In this document: positions 59,245 to 64,000 of the stretch, piece after piece | How the letters are laid out: each line of letters opens with the position of its first letter | How positions within the stretch are numbered: the first letter of the stretch is position 1 | Assembly (NCBI GenBank): GCA_013032095.1 | Contig: WQBJ01000003.1 | Span: 62,001-126,000, forward strand | Reading direction: 5' to 3' | Length of the DNA stretch: 64,000 nt | Source of the DNA: Ruegeria atlantica | GTDB taxonomy: Bacteria; Pseudomonadota; Alphaproteobacteria; Rhodobacterales; Rhodobacteraceae | Notes under the pieces: generated by a model | Told to the model about the DNA's origin: nothing | The model's input: only the letters and a program-made list of their open reading frames with translations | Databases searched by the model: none | Position numbers and translations under genes: made by a program

Positions 59245-60216
59245 TTAAGCCTGTTTTGCCTGTGTATTGGACGTTTTGGTCTCAAATTGCTCGAACCCGG
59301 GCGTTCCACGGTCTTCCGGATGACGGACGAGGTGTCGGGCTTTGATCTGTTCCGAGTTCTCGCGGCTACCGTCATGGCTGTATCCCGGCGGTGCAAAGCA
59401 ATAGGCCAGACGCTCGCGCAAGGTCAGTCCCGGCTGCGTGGCGTCGCGCCAGATGCCGACCCATTCGTGAAAGGCCACGCGCAGCGGGTTGAACGTGCCG
59501 ATATTATGCACCAGCCCGTAGTCGACGCGGTCATCCTCTTGCTCAGGCACAAAGGTGCCAAACATCTTGTCCCAGATGATGAAAACACCTGCATAGTTGC
59601 AATCCAGGTAGCGCGCGTTGCGGCCGTGATGGGCGCGGTGGTGGCTGGGGGTGTTCATCACAGCCTCGAACCAACGGGGCATCTTGCCGATGGTCTCGGT
59701 GTGAATCCAGAACTGATAGATCAGGTTCAGGCCGCCGCAGAACAGCACCATCGCCGGGTGGAAACCCAGTAGGATCAGCGGCGCGCGCACCACCATCATG
59801 AAGGTGAATGTATAGGTCCAGGTCTGACGCAGAGCGGTGGTAAGGTTGTAATGTTGCGAACTGTGGTGGTTCACATGGCTGGCCCAGACCCAGCGAATGC
59901 GGTGGCCAAACCGATGAACCCAGTAGTAGCGCAGATCATCCAGCACAAAGCACAGGATGATTACCGGGATCGAGGTGCCAAGGTTCAGCGGCGTGATCTG
60001 CCAAAGCCACATGAAGAACCCATAGGCAATGAAGCCCAACAGAAAGCCTGAGGCTATGTTCCCCGCGCCCATCACAAGCGAGGTCACCGCATCCCGCGTT
60101 TCATATCGCCCGCCTTTGCCCTTGACCGCGATCCATAAGAACTCGGCCAGAATGGCGGCGATGAAGAAAGGGACCGCCCATTGCACGGCATCGGGAAAGC
60201 TCACTTGGTCGGTCAT
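59245..60216 (-). CDS. Sterol desaturase/fatty acid hydroxylase superfamily protein
   Basis: A 323-residue membrane di-iron oxygenase-type protein with about four to five TM helices. The His boxes are HRFGH (about residues 102-106), HVNHHSSQH (about 114-122) and HRAHHGRN (about 193-200). The C-terminal cytosolic tail (about 260-323) is hydrophilic. Bacterial relatives hydroxylate lipids such as ornithine lipids or alkyl glycerols, or act on sterol-like compounds; the substrate is unknown. It overlaps the preceding gene by 4 bp (ATGA). Confidence 0.87.
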   Translation of the reverse strand: MTDQVSFPDAVQWAVPFFIAAILAEFLWIAVKGKGGRYETRDAVTSLVMGAGNIASGFLLGFIAYGFFMWLWQITPLNLGTSIPVIILCFVLDDLRYYWVHRFGHRIRWVWASHVNHHSSQHYNLTTALRQTWTYTFTFMMVVRAPLILLGFHPAMVLFCGGLNLIYQFWIHTETIGKMPRWFEAVMNTPSHHRAHHGRNARYLDCNYAGVFIIWDKMFGTFVPEQEDDRVDYGLVHNIGTFNPLRVAFHEWVGIWRDATQPGLTLRERLAYCFAPPGYSHDGSRENSEQIKARHLVRHPEDRGTPGFEQFETKTSNTQAKQA

Positions 60217-60599
60217 GCAGGGTCCATCAAAAGTTGCCAGTGGGGGCGTTCGAAGTCATCGAGGCGGACGAGGGCTTTGGGTGTGCCGAAATCGTGGAAC
60301 TGAATCTCGAAACCCTCGGGGTGCTCGATCCAGTCGAAATCCAGCAGATGCCGCGCCACGGTGTCGGCACCGAAAGACCACAGCAGCCCGCTTCCGGTTT
60401 CCGTACGGATCAGGGCCGAGCGTTTGTCATGCGAGATTGTCACGTCGATGATCACGTCGTCTGGCGCGTGGCGCAGCCATTCCGAACGCGCAGTGTCGGG
60501 CGTCAGTTCGCGCACGCGCGACCGTCCCGTCAGGTGCAGCATCACAGTGATTCCGACGATCCCTCCGATCACCAGAACCAGCAGAATTTCAAACGGCAT
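60213..60599 (-). CDS. Single-TM protein of unknown function
   Basis: A 128-residue protein with an N-terminal TM helix (about residues 4-23, EILLVLVIGGIVGITVMLHL) and a cytosolic strand-rich domain (DVIIDVTISHDKRSALIRTE, LLWSFGADTVARHLLDFDW). I do not recognise it. The ATG at 60599 has GGGAGGA 5 nt upstream. The stop overlaps the sterol-desaturase-family gene start, so the two are probably coupled. Confidence 0.7.
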   Translation of the reverse strand: MPFEILLVLVIGGIVGITVMLHLTGRSRVRELTPDTARSEWLRHAPDDVIIDVTISHDKRSALIRTETGSGLLWSFGADTVARHLLDFDWIEHPEGFEIQFHDFGTPKALVRLDDFERPHWQLLMDPA

Positions 60600-60659
60600 A
60601 GGGTCCTCCCGCCCGGCAGAGTGCAGAGCGGCCATGGTGCTGTCAAAGGTTGCGTCGCG

Positions 60660-60989
60660 TCAGCCTGTTTCGAGCGCGTCCAGTATCTCGTGCTGCACCA
60701 CACGCTGGACAAAGGGCACCAACCCGTCCGGGCCGGAAGCTCTGTCTTTCAGGTGAATGCAGATATCCGGTCTGCGGGAAGCGATGATGCCGACCATCTC
60801 ACCGCGCACCTTATCGTCCAGACCCGCACCCATGATGGCGCAGACGATGCGTGGTTCGGCATCCAGTTGCCGCCGAACCTCATCCTGATCATGCGCGCCC
60901 AGCCATTGAATCGGCATGTGATCCAACTGCCGCGCTACGTCTCCAATGACATTTGGTAGTTTTCCAATCAAAAGAACTACCGGTTTCAT
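60660..60989 (-). CDS. Short cytosolic protein, receiver-like alpha/beta pattern
   Basis: A 109-residue protein with alternating strands and helices: KPVVLLIGKLPNVIGDVARQL, RIVCAIMGAGLDDKV, ICIHLKDRASG. The pattern recalls a degenerate response-regulator receiver or flavodoxin-like fold, but the phospho-acceptor Asp position is not clear. AAGGAGG lies 6 nt before the ATG at 60989. It is upstream of the TM-protein/hydroxylase pair, on the same strand, and may be in that transcript. Confidence 0.65.
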   Translation of the reverse strand: MKPVVLLIGKLPNVIGDVARQLDHMPIQWLGAHDQDEVRRQLDAEPRIVCAIMGAGLDDKVRGEMVGIIASRRPDICIHLKDRASGPDGLVPFVQRVVQHEILDALETG

Positions 60990-61077
60990 CAGGGCCTCCT
61001 TTTGTTGGTTACCAATTGAGAAACCGGCCCCTAAGGACCGACTTAAGTCTAGCATAATAAAACATTGTTTTCGGTGT

Positions 61078-61440
61078 TTAGTTCGAAATCGTCATAGTGA
61101 CGGCTTTGCCTTTACCCTTCTCACGGGTGAAAGTGACCTGATCTCCGTCTATGGACACCTTCTGGCAATCCTCTGGAAGCTGGTTGGTTCCAATTATGAT
61201 ATTCCGGCAAAAAAGCCTCTTGTTCCAAACCCAAGCCCCGGTCATTTTTCCGTTCTTACCGGCATCTCCCGTAATCTTGCCGTCTGCCGAAACCACAAGC
61301 CAGGTTTCCTCGCTCACGAGTTTCTTGCCGACAATGCTATCCATGAATTGCTTTTGCTTCTTGATGTCTTTGGCGTTTGCGATCGCGACTGTAATCAAAA
61401 GAACGCTGACCGCTGCGGTCAGGATGGCAAAGGGCTTCAT
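61078..61440 (-). CDS. Secreted protein of unknown function
   Basis: A 120-residue exported protein. The signal peptide is residues 1-23 (ending VAIANA). The mature part is a small beta-rich domain with two Cys (RLFCRNI and PEDCQKV) that may pair, and a Lys-rich tail (REKGKGKAVTMTISN). GGGGGAA lies about 7 nt before the ATG. It is not recognised. The DNA here is more AT-rich than the flanks, which may point to recent acquisition or weak constraint. Confidence 0.65.
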   Translation of the reverse strand: MKPFAILTAAVSVLLITVAIANAKDIKKQKQFMDSIVGKKLVSEETWLVVSADGKITGDAGKNGKMTGAWVWNKRLFCRNIIIGTNQLPEDCQKVSIDGDQVTFTREKGKGKAVTMTISN

Positions 61441-61505
61441 AGCTATTCCCCCACAATTGAAAGGTGGGAGAATAGCACGGTTCGCCGATTTTTTGCGCGT
61501 TTGCC

Positions 61506-62072
61506 TTAGCTTTCAGCTTCCACCAGCGCCGCAATAATCGCCTTGGCGCTGTCAGAATTCCATTCGGCGTCACCGATCAGGCGGGCGATTTCATTGCCGT
61601 CGGGGTCCAAAATGACGGTAATCGGCAGAGCGACGACACCCATCTCGCGGGCAACAGCCGATTTGGGGTCCTGATGGCGGGGCAGGTTTTCGATACCGTT
61701 TTCCGCGAAGAACTTCTTGATCCCAGCAGGCGAGTTGCGCCCGGTCGCTAGTGTCAGAACCTCGAACTTGTCGCCGCCGAACTCTTCTTGCAACTCTGCG
61801 ATCTGGGGCATTTCCTTGCGGCAAGGCGCACACCACGTGGCCCAGAAGTTCAGCAGAACGTATTTGCCCTTGTAGTCCTCGAGTGTCCCGACGCCACCAT
61901 CATCTTCCAGTTGGAATTCCACCGGTGCGACCGGCTTCGGCTCTTTATGCAGGATCAATCGTTTCAGTGTGCCGTCCCGCAGCGGGTCCAGAGTTTCCGC
62001 ATCCGTGGCCAAAGCCGCGTTTGCACCCAGCGCAAGGGCCATATAAAGGGGGATCAGACGAAATAGGCGCAT
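61506..62072 (-). CDS. TlpA family thioredoxin-like disulfide reductase
   Basis: A 188-residue periplasmic thioredoxin-fold protein. A signal/anchor is at residues 1-23 ([21 protein letters not shown]). The redox site is [13 protein letters not shown] (CAPC, about residues 77-89), and cis-Pro follows in [11 protein letters not shown]. TlpA-type proteins supply reductant for cytochrome oxidase or cytochrome c maturation. The ATG at 62072 has GGAG 5 nt upstream; the ORF reaching 62231 is a shadow over argH. Only 21 bp separate it from argH on the other strand. Confidence 0.9.
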   Translation of the reverse strand: MRLFRLIPLYMALALGANAALATDAETLDPLRDGTLKRLILHKEPKPVAPVEFQLEDDGGVGTLEDYKGKYVLLNFWATWCAPCRKEMPQIAELQEEFGGDKFEVLTLATGRNSPAGIKKFFAENGIENLPRHQDPKSAVAREMGVVALPITVILDPDGNEIARLIGDAEWNSDSAKAIIAALVEAES

Positions 62073-62093
62073 ATCAACTCCGGGTTTTCTTAC

Positions 62094-63482
62094 ATGACCG
62101 ATCAATCCTCGAACCAGATGTGGGGCGGCCGCTTTGCCGCCGGTCCAGACGCGATCATGGAGGCAATCAATGCCTCGATCGGGTTCGATCAGCGGATGGC
62201 AGCCCAAGACATCGCAGGCTCGCGCGCCCATGCCGCCATGCTCGCGGCTACAGGCGTCATAAGTGATAGTGATGCAGAAGCTATTCGGGAAGGGCTGCTC
62301 ACCGTTTTGTCAGAAATTCAGAACGGAGAATTTCAGTTCTCGACCGCGCTGGAAGACATCCATATGAACGTCGAGGCGCGTCTGAAAGAGGTGATCGGAG
62401 AGCCCGCAGGTCGTTTGCACACGGGCCGTTCGCGTAACGATCAGGTTGCGACCGACTTCAAACTCTGGGTGCGTGATCAGTTGGACGCGGCAGAAACGGG
62501 TCTTTTGGCCCTGATCCGCGCGCTTTTGGCGCAGGCCGAAGCGGGTGCGGATTGGGTCATGCCGGGCTTCACCCACCTGCAAACCGCGCAGCCAGTGACA
62601 TGGGGCCATCACATGATGGCGTATGTCGAGATGTTTGGCCGTGATCTGAGCCGTGTCCGCGATGCCCGCGCCCGTATGAATGAATCTCCGCTGGGCGCTG
62701 CGGCGCTGGCCGGCACGTCCTTCCCCATCGACCGCGAAATGACCGCCAAGGCGCTGGGCTTTGACCGCCCCGCCGCCAACTCGCTGGACGCGGTCAGCGA
62801 CCGTGATTTTGCGCTGGAGTTCCTGTCGACGGCTTCGATCTGCGCCGTGCACCTGTCGCGCTTTGCCGAAGAACTGGTGATCTGGTCCTCGGCCCAGTTC
62901 CGGTTCGTGACCCTTTCGGATCGGTTCTCAACCGGTTCGTCGATCATGCCGCAGAAGAAAAATCCCGACGCGGCGGAGCTGATCCGCGCCAAGGTGGGTC
63001 GGATTTACGGTGCCAATACCGCGCTGATGATGGTGATGAAGGGCCTGCCACTGGCTTATTCCAAGGACATGCAGGAAGACAAAGAACAGGTCTTTGACGC
63101 CGCCGACAACTGGATGCTGGCGCTGGCCGCGATGGAAGGCATGGTCAAGGACATGACCGCTAATTGCGAAAGCCTTGCCGCCGCTGCCGGGTCGGGTTTC
63201 TCGACCGCGACCGATCTGGCCGACTGGTTGGTCCGGGTGCTGGGCCTGCCGTTCCGCGATGCGCACCACGTAACGGGATCGCTGGTGGCAATGGCCGAGA
63301 GCAAGGGCTGCGACCTGCCGGACCTGACCCTGGAAGACATGCAATCGGTTCACGCCGATATCACGGATGATGTCTATTCTGTCCTTACCGTCGAAAATTC
63401 GGTAAACTCGCGTCAGTCTTATGGCGGCACGGCACCAGATCAGGTGCGGGCCCAAATCAAGCGATGGAAGGCGCTGGTGTGA
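62094..63482 (+). CDS. argH: Argininosuccinate lyase
   Basis: Splits argininosuccinate to arginine and fumarate, the last step of arginine synthesis. It has 462 residues, the usual length. Motifs are [12 protein letters not shown] at the N-terminus, [13 protein letters not shown] (about residues 107-119), the TFLQTAQ-like [14 protein letters not shown], and the superfamily signature [12 protein letters not shown] (about 281-292) on the flexible catalytic loop. The stop overlaps the lipoprotein start (TGATG). Confidence 0.96.
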   Translation: MTDQSSNQMWGGRFAAGPDAIMEAINASIGFDQRMAAQDIAGSRAHAAMLAATGVISDSDAEAIREGLLTVLSEIQNGEFQFSTALEDIHMNVEARLKEVIGEPAGRLHTGRSRNDQVATDFKLWVRDQLDAAETGLLALIRALLAQAEAGADWVMPGFTHLQTAQPVTWGHHMMAYVEMFGRDLSRVRDARARMNESPLGAAALAGTSFPIDREMTAKALGFDRPAANSLDAVSDRDFALEFLSTASICAVHLSRFAEELVIWSSAQFRFVTLSDRFSTGSSIMPQKKNPDAAELIRAKVGRIYGANTALMMVMKGLPLAYSKDMQEDKEQVFDAADNWMLALAAMEGMVKDMTANCESLAAAAGSGFSTATDLADWLVRVLGLPFRDAHHVTGSLVAMAESKGCDLPDLTLEDMQSVHADITDDVYSVLTVENSVNSRQSYGGTAPDQVRAQIKRWKALV

Positions 63483-63664
63483 TGTTTCTTGTGCGCATAG
63501 CAGTGATCGTGGCGGCCGGATTCGCTCTGGCAGGTTGCGGTGCAGACGGGGAGCCGGTGCAGCCAACCGCAAGCCTGGGTGTCGGTGTTGGTTCCAGCGG
63601 AACCCATGTCGGCGGAGGCGTCGGTCTGCGGCGCGGAGGTCTAGGGATTTATTTGGGCGTCTAA
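63482..63664 (+). CDS. Small Gly-rich lipoprotein coupled to argH
   Basis: A 60-residue lipoprotein. The signal ends in the lipobox FALAGC (Cys at about residue 19). The mature part is Gly/Val-rich (SLGVGVGSSGTHVGGGVGLR, ending GIYLGV), which suggests short strands. The start shares one base with the argH stop, so translation is coupled. In Rhodobacterales a small lipoprotein often lies between argH and lysA. Its function is unknown. Confidence 0.75.
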   Translation: MFLVRIAVIVAAGFALAGCGADGEPVQPTASLGVGVGSSGTHVGGGVGLRRGGLGIYLGV

Positions 63665-63689
63665 CGTCCGAGTTGTTTTTTATCAACCG

Positions 63690-63708
63690 AATGCCCATTT
63701 TCTGGGCA
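63690..63708 (+). other. Short hairpin between the two small lipoprotein genes
   Basis: ATGCCCA (63690-63696) pairs with TGGGCAT (63702-63708) over a 5-nt loop. It could end the argH transcript, but no T-tract follows. Confidence 0.35.
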
Positions 63709-63748
63709 TGACCGGCCCTGGCCAGAACTCCTGTTAAAGAAGACCTCT

Positions 63749-63898
63749 ATGAGAATTACCGGCTTGATACTGACCCTCGTCGTGCTCGCGGCCTGCGATC
63801 CTTCTTACAAACCTAGCCCCGAACCTGAAACGAATTCGGGTGGGTCCGGCGTGTCGATCTCGGGCTACGGACGGGTTGGCGTGTCGACAACCAAATAG
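63749..63898 (+). CDS. Second small lipoprotein
   Basis: A 49-residue lipoprotein: signal with lipobox LVVLAAC (Cys at residue 16), a Pro-rich linker (PSYKPSPEPE) and a Gly/Ser/Val tail (SGVSISGYGRVGVSTTK). It is similar in plan to the lipoprotein just upstream, which suggests a divergent duplicate pair. No strong ribosome binding site is visible; AAAGAAG lies about 10 nt before the ATG. Confidence 0.6.
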   Translation: MRITGLILTLVVLAACDPSYKPSPEPETNSGGSGVSISGYGRVGVSTTK

Positions 63899-64000
63899 CG
63901 AATTCTCCAGCCTATGTAGAGCCGTTGGTCTGATGACACCGTCCAGATCAGGTGTTCTGAGGGGATAGCCTTCATCTCGAGAACGGGCGCATCGTTCGCG

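Noticed and set aside
63865-64000. Minus-strand open frame reaching the right window edge (reads ...LIWTVSSDQRLYIGWRIRY...)
   Set aside because: Protein-like in part, but only 45 codons are visible, it overlaps the small lipoprotein gene by over 30 bp, and chance open frames of this size are common; it needs the neighbouring sequence.
1-64000. Prophage, insertion sequence, integrative element, tRNA or rRNA gene
   Set aside because: No transposase, integrase, phage structural protein, terminal inverted repeat, att-like duplication or tRNA cloverleaf was recognised by eye; a tRNAscan-SE or IS search would be decisive.

Overview
The window is a GC-rich chromosomal segment of an alphaproteobacterium, most likely a marine Rhodobacteraceae (Roseobacter group, Ruegeria-like). 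This rests on the protein content: a 44-residue aa3-type cytochrome oxidase subunit IV, COQ9, a long DmdC-like acyl-CoA dehydrogenase with ETF-QO, a phaA/phaB pair, a PyrB with a degenerate PyrC partner, a DUF6173-like protein and many Rhodobacterales-type small lipoproteins. The genus is an inference from recalled gene neighbourhoods, not a database result. No insertion sequence, prophage, integron, CRISPR array, rRNA or tRNA gene was seen, so this looks like core genome with a few accessory genes.

Layout. 1-8.5 kb: the 3' part of pheT, a YtoQ-like protein, a Nu-class GST, MscS, alanine dehydrogenase with a divergent Lrp/AsnC regulator, a CPBP protease and a PPK2 polyphosphate kinase. 8.6-15.7 kb: a CAP-domain protein carrying ten 45-bp repeats, rpsU, COQ9, two quinone oxidoreductases, a DUF2189 membrane protein, an outer-membrane barrel and a YHS protein. 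15.8-20.3 kb: a minus-strand run of seven overlapping genes (pyrB, a C-tail-anchored protein, two PH-like membrane proteins, pyrC', plsY and a small protein). 20.3-28.6 kb: a secreted Cys-rich protein, then udg, metallophosphoesterase, lysE and moaB, then an RND efflux pair. 28.5-38.1 kb: Nudix and DsbD-N genes, yqgE, tsaC, acyl-CoA dehydrogenase with a metallo-beta-lactamase-fold hydrolase, GDPD with a PLA2-like protein, COX IV and a lipoprotein.

38-45 kb holds azlCD, fdhD, an AEC transporter and mobA-mobB-moeA, where MoeA carries an extra N-terminal domain. 45-55 kb: greA, a glyoxalase-fold gene divergent from soxR, ETF-QO, a TPR protein, ispE, the polyprenyl diphosphate synthase, a DUF2007/TrmN6-like pair, a YdcH-like protein, a DMT exporter and a GcvA-like LysR regulator with an unlisted 36-residue ORF across from it. 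55-64 kb: phaB and phaA, an EAL protein, a sterol-desaturase-family hydroxylase cluster, TlpA, argH and two small lipoproteins.

Connections. Ubiquinone supply (polyprenyl diphosphate synthase, ispE, COQ9) and use (ETF-QO fed by acyl-CoA dehydrogenase) are both represented. Molybdenum cofactor genes (moaB, mobA, mobB, moeA, fdhD) are scattered across the window. phaA/phaB feed polyhydroxybutyrate synthesis. The observations most worth checking are the overlapping pyrB-PH-pyrC'-plsY run, the LysR/36-aa intergenic region with four AACTGA half-sites, the SoxR-type 19-bp-spacer promoter, the secreted protein built of six four-Cys modules, the family-4 UDG lacking Fe-S ligands, and the PLA2-like/GDPD pair.
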